A stretch of 64,000 bases of DNA. Origin: Phycisphaerales bacterium (GTDB lineage: Bacteria > Planctomycetota > Phycisphaerae > UBA1845). How positions within the stretch are numbered: position 1 is the first letter of the stretch; every line of letters begins with the position of its first letter. The stretch spans positions 109,374 to 173,373 of the forward strand of contig JADZBE010000038.1 in the NCBI GenBank assembly GCA_020852275.1, written 5' to 3'. Positions 26,487 through 34,460 of this stretch are shown here, one piece after another. The notes beneath the pieces are model-generated. The model was not told where the DNA came from and ran no database searches. It worked only from the letters and a program-made list of their open reading frames with translations. The position numbers and the translations under genes are program-made.

Positions 26487-27512
26487 CTACTCTTTACCCA
26501 TCATGAACGGCACCGCTTCCGTGAGCTGAAGCACCGCGGCGTGCGGATCGGACAGGCTCTCAGCCTCCATGCGCGAGATGTGCTCCATGCACCAGCGGGA
26601 TTCCTCGGCCTTGGAGGCGCGATCAAGCTGGTTCTTCCATCTGCGGACGACATCGAGCTGCATCAGGACGGCGCAGCGGCGCGCGGCATCGACTTCATTA
26701 TCGTCGAACCAGTTCGTGCAGCCGTCCTCGATGCGCATGAGCAGAGCCAGCGAGGCGCTGTAATCCCCTTTCAGACTCCCCAATCGGCAGCGCTCCAGCC
26801 GCAGGAAAAACGACAAGGGCATCAACGTCGGCTCCGGCTCCGACAGCGCGGCCGGCAGGGTCTTGAGTGCGCTGTCCCAATCCTCCTCATGCCGCGCGAG
26901 CCGCGCGTACCACAAGGCCGCTGAAGCGGACAACGCCGCGTCATCGCTTTCCAGGAGGATGCCGAGACGCGAGAGGGTTTTTCGAATCTGCGCGCGATCA
27001 GCCGGGGGATCCGCGGCCGCGCGCAGGGCGTCCGCAAACGTACTCAGCATCGAAGCGAAGCGCCGCACCTGCTCGGCATCCTGCTCCTCCTCCGGGCGAA
27101 CCGCGCCGGGCGCCTTGAGCGTCTCGGCGGCGGCGTCAAGGAGGTTTGCGGCTTGCGCTGAGGATTCGGCGAGTGCCCTCAGGTCTTCATCGCGAGCAAG
27201 ACCGAGGAGCAACGCCGTGGCGGGTCTTGCAAGTCGGAAGGAGAGAATGCGATTGGCCGCGGATGTACGAAGACGGGCGATTGCCAGTGCGTCCTTGGCT
27301 TGGGCGGCGGATTGCAGCGTTTCGGCGATGCGAGCTTCGATGTCCGCGGGGTTGGCACGGTCCGGCGGAGCGCCCTTCGGAGGCAGGTAGGAGACGGACA
27401 GGAGGAGGGGCGGCGCGGGCGCGGGCGCAGGAGCGGCGGTCTGCGGCACGGGCTGTTCCTGCGGTGCGAGCGCCGCGGCGGAGACGATGAGGTACATCAG
27501 CGGGACGAGCAT
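26487..27512 (-). CDS. Secreted alpha-helical protein, unknown
   Basis: A 341-residue exported protein. The signal peptide is MLVPLMYLIVSAAALA, followed by a Pro/Ala linker (PAPAPAPP) and then an all-helical Ala/Leu/Arg-rich body. The body shows roughly 35-residue helical pairs such as ASAALWYARLARHEEDWDSALKTL, which resemble TPR units. A helical-repeat, protein-binding role outside the membrane is inferred. The start is ATG 27512, with AGGAG 8 nt upstream; an ORF start 15 codons earlier is rejected. No related neighbour. Confidence 0.75.
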   Translation of the reverse strand: MLVPLMYLIVSAAALAPQEQPVPQTAAPAPAPAPPLLLSVSYLPPKGAPPDRANPADIEARIAETLQSAAQAKDALAIARLRTSAANRILSFRLARPATALLLGLARDEDLRALAESSAQAANLLDAAAETLKAPGAVRPEEEQDAEQVRRFASMLSTFADALRAAADPPADRAQIRKTLSRLGILLESDDAALSASAALWYARLARHEEDWDSALKTLPAALSEPEPTLMPLSFFLRLERCRLGSLKGDYSASLALLMRIEDGCTNWFDDNEVDAARRCAVLMQLDVVRRWKNQLDRASKAEESRWCMEHISRMEAESLSDPHAAVLQLTEAVPFMMGKE

Positions 27513-27674
27513 GGCGGAAACTCCTGGTCGCGGCCTGCGGCCTGCATCAGTTGGCATCCATGCTGCGCGCGGCAGACGGCGAAGGACGGAGCGTACCTTG
27601 CGTGTGGATCAGGGCCAAGTCGCCTACCGGCACGAACCGCGCGAGGGGTCTGGCCGCAGATTGTAGCATCTGCT

Positions 27675-27870
27675 GTTCGCCCGTAGGGCGCACGCGGGTT
27701 GCCAGGAACTCAAGCCCCTGGAGATCGTTTACCTTCTCCTCTCCTCGCCCGGAGGGCGAACGAACGCTCCACGCGCCCTCCGGGCGCAGGGGCGGAAGAT
27801 CCGCTTCCGGCGCCAAGGACTACAAGTCACTGGCAACGATCCCGCGCCCTGCGGGCGAGGCGCCCCCTGG
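27675..27870. repeat. Composite palindromic repeat (copy 1)
   Basis: A set of nested palindromes: GCCCGTAGGGCGC, GTTGCCAGGAACTCAAGCCC, CCCGGAGGGCG, CGCCCTCCGGGCG, TCACTGGCAACGAT and CGCGCCCTGCGGGCG. The same modules recur at 62980-63176. The gene-free gap 27558-28066 holds nothing else that I can identify. Confidence 0.75.
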
Positions 27871-28066
27871 CCGAAGAATGTCCGGGCGCAGCACACACAT
27901 CGGGTGCCAGAAGGACTGGCCACACCCCCGCGCGAGTTCACCGTGAAGCCTCGATCTTACAGGACGGAAAGCGACTGGGTAACTTGTTACGGCTGGGCTA
28001 CGTCGCACATCGCGGGAACGGTCCGCGGGTGCGGCGTCGATCCTTGAAACGGAAGTCGAAGGAACG

Positions 28067-30127
28067 ATGCAAAGTCCGCTCTGGTATGTTCGGCGACTGG
28101 GCACCATGTCGCCGGGGGAGATCGTGTGGCGCGTGCATCATGCGCTGCGCAGCAGGCTTGACTCCCAGCTATGGCCCATGATCTGCCGCCGCACGTCGGC
28201 GGAGCGCGTGCTGGAGGTCGGCGCGGCTTTTTCCTCACGCTGTGCACAAGCGATCGGCGCGGTTTCCGGCGCGGCCCTCGGGGCGGCTCCCGGCGCGGTT
28301 TCAGGTGCGGCCGCCACGGCGGATGACGGGCGTGTTGTCGGAGAAGCGGAGCGAGCGTATGTGCTGAGCCGCGCGCAAGCGGCGATGGAGCATCGCTTCA
28401 GCTTCTTTGACCTGCGCGACATCCACCTCGGCGATCCGATCCGATGGAACAGGGAAGTCAAGGCGAATACTCCCACGCCGATGGACTTCGCCATGAAGGT
28501 CGATTACCGCGATTCGCGCGTCACGGGCGACTGCAAGTTCGCCTGGGAACCCAACCGCCACGCGCACCTCGTCCCGCTCGCGCAGGCGTACCATCTCACC
28601 GGGGACATCCGCTACGCGGAGGAGACCGTCCGCCAGATCGAAAGCTGGATTGAGCAGTGCCCGTTCGGATACGGCATGAATTGGCGCAGCCCGCTGGAGC
28701 TGGCGATTCGGCTGATCAACTGGGCGTGGACGCTGGGCTTGATCGCCGACTCGGGGTTGCCCGCGGGGGTGGCGCAGCGGCGCATTCATGAAGCAGCGTA
28801 TCGCCACCTCTGGGAAATCCGCCGGAAATACTCGCGTTACTCGTCGGCGAACAACCATTTGATCGGCGAAGCGGCGGGGGTGTGGATCGGTGCGACGGCG
28901 TTTCGGCCATTTCGCGGCTCGGAGTCCGTGCGGCGGGAAGCGCGTGAGATTCTGCTGCGCGAGATGGAGCGCCAGACCTACGCGGACGGCGGCAACCGGG
29001 AGCAGGCGCTGAGCTACCACCTGTTCGTGCTGGAGTTCTTCCTGCTCAGCGGCTTGGTGGCGCGCAACGTCAGCGAGGACTTTCCGCCGTCGTTCTGGTC
29101 CGGCGCGGAGCGCATGGTCGCGTTTCTCGCCGAGTTGAGCGCGGGCGGCGAGGCGCCGATGTACGGAGACGCCGATGATGGATGCGTGCTCGGCGTCGGC
29201 GGGCCGTTGGATTTGACGTGGAGTCTGCCGGCCCTGGGAGCGGTGCTCCTCGACAAGCCCGCCTTCGCCGCGCGGACGCCGCGGTCATCGGACCGTCTGT
29301 ACTGGTTCCTGGGTCGTGCCGGAGTCGTGCGTCACGAGCAACTCCTCGATGCAAAGGGGACCCCGGAGCCGACGCTGCTCTCGAAGTGCTTTCCGCAGAG
29401 CGGGCATTACATCCTTCAGGCGGCGCGCGCCCAGCCGCCACTGTCCGTCAGCGCGATCGTCGATGGCGGGGAGCTGGGCTTCGGCTCGATCGCGGCGCAC
29501 GGACATGCCGATGCCCTGAGCGTCGTCCTGCGCCTCAACGGACGCACGGTGCTGTGCGACCCCGGCACGTACGACTACTTCACCTTCCCGCCCTGGCGGC
29601 GCTACTTTCGTGGAACGTCGGCGCACAACACGGTCGAGATAGACGGGCAGGATCAGTCCGCGATCCTGGGCCCGTTCATGTGGGGGCGGCGGGCGAACTG
29701 CCGGCTTGTCCGCTGGCAGCCATCAGCGGACGGGGGCGAGGTATGCCTCGAACACGACGGCTATGCGCGCCTGCCAGGTCGGGTCATGCACCGCCGAACG
29801 GTCCGGCTGTCCATTGCGTCGGCTGAGCTGGTGGTTCTCGACGAACTGGAGGGAGCGGGAAACCACGTCGCCCGGCAGTTCTGGCACCTGGGGAGGGGTT
29901 GCGAAATCAGGCCTGAACCCGATAATGCTTTCTTGGTCGAGGGAGAGGGGGTTCACGTCCGCTTCGAGTTGGATCCTGCGCTGAAATTGACGTTCCACCG
30001 GGGGGAATCCGATCCCATCATCGGCTGGTTCAGCGCGGGGTATCACCGGAAAGAACCCATCGTCACGGTCGCGGCGGCGGCGGAATTCACAGCCCACGTG
30101 CTGTTGAGAACGCGCGTTCGACTGTAG
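28067..30127 (+). CDS. Heparinase II/III family protein
   Basis: A 686-residue polysaccharide-lyase-like protein. An N-terminal alpha/alpha toroid region (about 90-380) contains FAWEPNRHAHLVPLAQAY, YGMNWRSPLELAIRLINW, NNHLIGEAAG and DGGNREQALSYHLFVLEFF. A C-terminal beta-sandwich (about 440-680) contains GSIAAHGHADALSVVLRLNG, LCDPGTYDYF, and WRRYFRGTSAHNTVEIDGQDQS. This is the heparinase II/III C-terminal pattern with the conserved His/Tyr/Asn residues. No signal peptide is seen; such genes in exopolysaccharide clusters often act on the nascent or mature polymer. It opens the plus-strand cluster. Confidence 0.9.
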   Translation: MQSPLWYVRRLGTMSPGEIVWRVHHALRSRLDSQLWPMICRRTSAERVLEVGAAFSSRCAQAIGAVSGAALGAAPGAVSGAAATADDGRVVGEAERAYVLSRAQAAMEHRFSFFDLRDIHLGDPIRWNREVKANTPTPMDFAMKVDYRDSRVTGDCKFAWEPNRHAHLVPLAQAYHLTGDIRYAEETVRQIESWIEQCPFGYGMNWRSPLELAIRLINWAWTLGLIADSGLPAGVAQRRIHEAAYRHLWEIRRKYSRYSSANNHLIGEAAGVWIGATAFRPFRGSESVRREAREILLREMERQTYADGGNREQALSYHLFVLEFFLLSGLVARNVSEDFPPSFWSGAERMVAFLAELSAGGEAPMYGDADDGCVLGVGGPLDLTWSLPALGAVLLDKPAFAARTPRSSDRLYWFLGRAGVVRHEQLLDAKGTPEPTLLSKCFPQSGHYILQAARAQPPLSVSAIVDGGELGFGSIAAHGHADALSVVLRLNGRTVLCDPGTYDYFTFPPWRRYFRGTSAHNTVEIDGQDQSAILGPFMWGRRANCRLVRWQPSADGGEVCLEHDGYARLPGRVMHRRTVRLSIASAELVVLDELEGAGNHVARQFWHLGRGCEIRPEPDNAFLVEGEGVHVRFELDPALKLTFHRGESDPIIGWFSAGYHRKEPIVTVAAAAEFTAHVLLRTRVRL

Positions 30128-30384
30128 CGTGTTGCAGGCCGACCTGCGAGGGGCGTCCGGGCCGGGCACCTCGCGCCAGGCAGCGCAGCCATGCGCGCGG
30201 CGGGACCGTGTGATACCATTGTGCCTGGATGCACAACATCCCAATGCGTCGGAGGTTGCGCTGGGGGGTGCTTCCGTGTCCAAACGCTCGTGAGCTGGGT
30301 GGGTGTGGTTGTCGTTTTCGGAATCAGCGCGGCAGATGGGCTTGACCTGCGCCGCGCACGCGGCGGGGATGGCCCGCCCTGCCC

Positions 30385-31473
30385 GTGAATCGTGTCTACA
30401 TGCTGCATCGTCGTGAAATCGAGAGGATCGACAAGGCGCCTCCCGTGCCGCCTCCGGTCCGCGAGGTCAAGGGGATCGTCCTCGCCGGCGTTCACGACTG
30501 GGGCGGGTGCGCGCTGGACGCGGTCAGTCCGCGGCCGCTGCTCCCCGTGGCAGGCAGACCGTTGATTACCTACGCGCTGGAATGGCTGCGCGCGGCGGGT
30601 TTGGCGGAACTCACGGTGTGCTCCAATCTCTCGAGTCTCCACCTGCGCGAGGCGCTCGCGCCGCACGGAAACTGGGACGGGCAACTGGAATACTATCAGG
30701 ACGTCATGCCTCGAGGCCCGGCCGGCTGCATGTTGGACGCATGGTGCGCCAGCGAATGGGGAACGGGGCTGGTGATGGACGGCACGGTGCTGCCCGCGTT
30801 CGACCTCGGCGCGATGCTTTCCGCGCATGAAGCTTCGAAAGCGGACATGACCGTGGCCGCGTCGAACGAGGAGGAGCACGAGGGGCAGCTCGATTTCTTC
30901 GCGCCAGCGGGGATCTACGTGTTCTCGCGGCGCGCGTTGGATTTAGCGCCGGCGACGGGGTACGGCGATCTTAAGGAAACGCTCATCCCGCAGATGTACG
31001 ATCGCGGAATGAAGGTGGTCATGTACCGCCCGGAAGGACCGGCGCCGCGCGTGACGGGCGTCGAATCGTACCTGGCGGTGAATCACTGGCTGCTCGAATC
31101 CGGCTGGGAGCGGCCGGAGACGCTGGACGGCTTCATGGTCATGGAAGGCGGTATCCGCGTGCATCCGTCGGCGCGGGTGGGCGCCGGGGCCCGGCTGGTG
31201 GGGCCGGTGCAGGTGGGCGCGAAATGCCGGATTGACGACGGGGCGACGCTTATCGGTCCGGTGTGCATGGGCCGGGATTGCCGAATTCATGGCGGCGCGG
31301 TGATCTGCCGTAGCGTGCTGTGGGACGATTGCCAGGTGACGGGCGAAAGTCACCTGGACCGTTGCGTGGTGACGAGCGGGATGAACGTAGGTCCGCGTGT
31401 GCGCGTGCGCGACCGGGTGCTGTCGCCGGGGAACGGTCAGGCGAGGTCGAAGGTCGAACTGGGGAGTCCGTGA
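30385..31473 (+). CDS. NDP-sugar nucleotidyltransferase-like protein with left-handed beta-helix
   Basis: A 362-residue protein. The nucleotidyltransferase-like domain (about 28-240) starts KGIVLAGVHDWGGCALD..PRPLLPVAGRPLITYALEWL. The normal G-G-x-G-x-R-L loop is changed to AGVHDWGGCA, so catalysis may be altered. A hexapeptide beta-helix (about 255-335) follows: VHPSARVGAGARLVGPVQVGAKCRIDDG. Such proteins make NDP-sugars (mannose-1-P guanylyltransferase or glucose-1-P thymidylyltransferase type). The start is GTG 30385 or ATG 30400. It resembles the N-terminal half of the fusion gene at 34461, so a duplicated function in the pathway is likely. Confidence 0.82.
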   Translation: MNRVYMLHRREIERIDKAPPVPPPVREVKGIVLAGVHDWGGCALDAVSPRPLLPVAGRPLITYALEWLRAAGLAELTVCSNLSSLHLREALAPHGNWDGQLEYYQDVMPRGPAGCMLDAWCASEWGTGLVMDGTVLPAFDLGAMLSAHEASKADMTVAASNEEEHEGQLDFFAPAGIYVFSRRALDLAPATGYGDLKETLIPQMYDRGMKVVMYRPEGPAPRVTGVESYLAVNHWLLESGWERPETLDGFMVMEGGIRVHPSARVGAGARLVGPVQVGAKCRIDDGATLIGPVCMGRDCRIHGGAVICRSVLWDDCQVTGESHLDRCVVTSGMNVGPRVRVRDRVLSPGNGQARSKVELGSP

Positions 31474-31543
31474 GTTGCCGATCCGTCATGATTGGGCGGG
31501 GCGGCGATTGCCGGAACGGAGGGTTGGCCGGGCCCCGGGGCAC

Positions 31544-31697
31544 AGGTTGGAAACCGGTGCTACAGACACCGGTTGCAAACCGGTGCCACAGGTGCAGGTT
31601 GGAAACCGGTGCTACAGACACCGGTTGCAAACCGGTGCCACAGGCACAGTTTGGAAACGTGTGCTACAGACACCGGTTGCAAACCGGTGCCACGCGG
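31544..31697. repeat. Three 52-bp tandem repeats
   Basis: Units start at 31544, 31596 and 31648. Each contains GGAAACCGGTGCTACAGACA followed by CCGGTTGCAAACCGGTG. Each has inner palindromes around ACCGGT. They lie just upstream of the Wzc-like gene and could form hairpins in its leader. Confidence 0.88.
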
Positions 31698-31781
31698 CTT
31701 TGTGCGACCTTCGGTGATTTGCGGCTGCAAGCATGAACAGGTTTGACTCCGGCGTCGCCGGGGATGGGCGGGACAGCGGAC

Positions 31782-34097
31782 ATGTTTGAGATTCGAGAAG
31801 ATGGACCGATGCCCGGCGAGCCGGGGGGACCGGCAGGCGGTGTGAACGGCAGCGGGGCGCTGGCGCTGAGGGCTTCGGCGGCCCCGATGACGCTGCCGGT
31901 GTATGGCACTCACCTGCCGCCGCCGGCGCGCCGGCCCTTCTCGCCACGGATGCTGCTGCGGTTCAAATGGATGGTCGCGCTGATCACGGTGCTGGGTGCG
32001 GCCGCGACGATCCCGCCGATCTGGATGTTCACGCAGCTTAAGTACTACGCCAACGCATACGTGCAGATCAAACCGACGACGCAGCGGCAGATCTACAAGG
32101 TGGAGGAGAACAGCATCCTGCCTTTGTATCAGCAGTTTGTGAATACGAACGTGGCGCTGATCCGCAGCGCGACCGTGCTGAACACGGTGCTGGATGACGG
32201 AAAGGTCCAGACCTCGGATTGGTATCTTCAGCCGGCGAAGACCGTGCTCGGCGGTTCGGCGCGGACGGCCTATGAGCGGCTGGTCGATGATTTGCGCGTG
32301 TCGAACCAGAAAAACTCAGAGTTGATCGAAATCGGCTTCAGCGCCCCCAGCCCCAAGGACGCGGAATTGATCGCCAAGCTCGTCCGCGGCGCCTATATGA
32401 AGTTCGTGGCCAACGAGTCCGACACGCAGACGACGGCGCTGGTGAAGTTTCTTGAGGGCGAGGAAACGAAACTCTACGAGGAGCTGCAGCGCCTGACCGA
32501 GGATCGCGGCGATTTTACCTCGACGTACGGCAGCACCTCGCTGGAGGAGCTTCAGACGCTGCGCAACAACGAGAAGCTGAAGCTCGAGGCGCAGCTGCAC
32601 GAGTTGCAGGTGGCGGACAAACTGACGGAGTGGGACGCGAAGTGGACGGAAAAGGTGATCAGCGAGCGGTCCCAGGGAGCATCGGAGCCGACGACCGGGG
32701 ATGCCGGCGCCGAGGAGTCGCCGAAGCGGTTGTTTTGGTCGGATCGGGAGTGGAGCCGGCTTTATCAGGACTTCGAGGCGCGCAAGTTCGCTTTGGAGCA
32801 GCAGCAGGCGACGAGCAACATGGGCGAGAATCACCCGCAGATGCGCGAGCTGCGCGCGGCGCGAGACATCGCGCAGGGCAACCTGAAGAAGCGGGAGGAG
32901 CAACTGCTCGGAGGCGGGGACGCGGCCGTGGCAGCGGCGGCTGTGGCCGACAAGTCGATCGATCCCGCATCGCGGTTGAAGGAACTGCGGTACGTGCAGG
33001 AGCGGACGCGAGAGCAGATGGCGGTGCTCCAGACCGAGATCACGGCACAAGAAAAGCAGATTGCCGAGGTCGGCAAGGCCGCTGCGCAGTTGCGCTTGAA
33101 GGACCAGGAGATTGAACAGGTCACCGCGAAGTACAAGGCGGTGCAGGAGCGAATGGCGCAGGTGGAGTCGGAACTGACGAGCGGTCCGGGGCGCATTGAA
33201 GCGCCGGGCGACGTGCGCGTCTCCTCGAAGCCGCAGAACGACAAACGGCTGTTGTTTTCGCTGGCGGCGATTGCGGGGTGGTTCGGGCTGGCGCTGGGCA
33301 TTTCGTACCTGCGCGGAATGTCGGACCCCTCGATGTCGAGCGCGGGCGACCTGACGGGCACGGTGCATATTCCGTTCCTCGGTCAGATGCCGCGCTTCGC
33401 GCCGGGGACGGACGCGCTGTCCGACACCAGCCCCATGCTGCTGGAGAGCATCCGCATGATCCGCACGGCCCTCCTGGAGCGGTGCGCGGGGCGGCAGGGA
33501 TACACGGTGCTGGTCACCAGCCCCAACACAGGAAGCGGCAAGACGACGTTTTCCATGCTGCTGGCCCGGAGCCTGGGGCACATGGGCAAGCGCGTGCTGC
33601 TGGTGGACACGGACCTGCGGCGCGGGAGCCTGACGGAGCGGCTGGGCGTGCGCGACCAGACCGGGCTGGTGGACCTCCTGCGCACCAAGGGAGCGTCCGC
33701 CGTGGAGGTGGCCCAGTTCTGCGAGCGCGTCGGCGTGGATGTCATTCCCACCGGGCGTCGCGCCACGGTGGACGACGCGGAGCGCATGGCGAACGGACGA
33801 TTCTCCACGAGCCTGAAAGAGTGGCGTGCGAAATACGACTTCGTGATTCTCGACGCGGCGCCGGTGCTGCCGGTGGCGGATGCGCGCATCCTCGCGGGAC
33901 AGACGGACGGGACGATCATGGCCGTCCGGGCTTCGCAGACGAGGCGCGACGAGGCGCTGGAGGCGCTGGCGGAGCTGTCGGCGGCGGGGGCGAAGCTGTT
34001 CGGCACGGTGCTGATCGGGACGGACCCGCGCTCGGGTTACTACCGGGGGTATGACTACGGAAGCCTGGCGCGGCGGGAAGAGACCGCGACGGTTTGA
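31782..34097 (+). CDS. Wzc-like polysaccharide copolymerase / tyrosine autokinase
   Basis: About 771 residues. Wzz-type chain-length domain: TM1 at about 64-84 (VALITVLGAAATIPPIWMF), a long periplasmic coiled coil rich in E/K/Q, TM2 at about 490-510. The cytoplasmic BY-kinase domain has Walker A SPNTGSGKTT (near 580), Walker A' VLLVDTDLR and Walker B FVILDAAPV. The tail YYRGYDYG supplies a small Tyr cluster that such kinases autophosphorylate to control export. With the Wza-like protein at 36328 it would form the export machine. Start uncertain: ATG 31764, 31782 or 31809; the 52-bp repeats lie upstream. Confidence 0.93.
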   Translation: MFEIREDGPMPGEPGGPAGGVNGSGALALRASAAPMTLPVYGTHLPPPARRPFSPRMLLRFKWMVALITVLGAAATIPPIWMFTQLKYYANAYVQIKPTTQRQIYKVEENSILPLYQQFVNTNVALIRSATVLNTVLDDGKVQTSDWYLQPAKTVLGGSARTAYERLVDDLRVSNQKNSELIEIGFSAPSPKDAELIAKLVRGAYMKFVANESDTQTTALVKFLEGEETKLYEELQRLTEDRGDFTSTYGSTSLEELQTLRNNEKLKLEAQLHELQVADKLTEWDAKWTEKVISERSQGASEPTTGDAGAEESPKRLFWSDREWSRLYQDFEARKFALEQQQATSNMGENHPQMRELRAARDIAQGNLKKREEQLLGGGDAAVAAAAVADKSIDPASRLKELRYVQERTREQMAVLQTEITAQEKQIAEVGKAAAQLRLKDQEIEQVTAKYKAVQERMAQVESELTSGPGRIEAPGDVRVSSKPQNDKRLLFSLAAIAGWFGLALGISYLRGMSDPSMSSAGDLTGTVHIPFLGQMPRFAPGTDALSDTSPMLLESIRMIRTALLERCAGRQGYTVLVTSPNTGSGKTTFSMLLARSLGHMGKRVLLVDTDLRRGSLTERLGVRDQTGLVDLLRTKGASAVEVAQFCERVGVDVIPTGRRATVDDAERMANGRFSTSLKEWRAKYDFVILDAAPVLPVADARILAGQTDGTIMAVRASQTRRDEALEALAELSAAGAKLFGTVLIGTDPRSGYYRGYDYGSLARREETATV

Positions 34098-34138
34098 TGA
34101 GACGAATCGGCGCCGCCCCGAAGCTCGAAGAGCGGTTG

Positions 34139-34239
34139 TCCGCAGAGAACGCAGATGAACGCAGAGAACAGGACCGTCTCGCTTCGCAGCTCGAGTCTGC
34201 ACCGCCGCAGTTCCTCTACGCCCTCTGCGTCCTCTGCGG
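34139..34239. repeat. Inverted repeat with ~10-bp CGCAGAGAA units
   Basis: The left arm has CCGCAGAGAACGCAGATGAA then CGCAGAG. The right arm (about 34213-34239) is its approximate reverse complement, CTCTACGCCCTCTGCGTCCT then CTGCGG. About 45 nt separate them. Similar CGCAGAGGA repeats occur in many bacterial genomes. Confidence 0.7.
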
Positions 34240-34295
34240 ATATCTACTCGATCCGTGGATTCGCTGTCCGCGCCGAAGCGAGTGAAGCCTAGCAG

Positions 34296-34455
34296 TCGGT
34301 GGTGAAAGGCGACGCGCGTCATTCCCGCGAAGGCGGGAATCCAGCCGGCAGCTTACGAGGAGCGAGAAACGAGCGGTTTTCCCGGGCGGACTGGACCCCC
34401 GCCTGCGCAGGGGTGACGGATGCCACGACGGGTTTCGAGTTTCGCCACGGGCTGG
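34296..34455. repeat. Dispersed MITE-like element, near full-length copy
   Basis: Outer ends GGTGGTGAAAGGCGACGCGC and CGAGTTTCGCCACGGGCTGG; inner arms CGTCATTCCCGCGAAGGCGG and GGACCCCCGCCTGCGCAGGG. About 160 bp in all. The next gene's ATG follows 6 bp beyond the end. Its translation (HSREGGNPA...ACAGVT) falsely lengthens the downstream reading frame. Confidence 0.8.
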
Positions 34456-34460
34456 ATGGC

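Noticed and set aside
34299..34460. 54 extra N-terminal residues of the sugar-transferase fusion
   Set aside because: This stretch is a copy of the dispersed element; the same peptide pattern appears at other copies regardless of the neighbouring gene.
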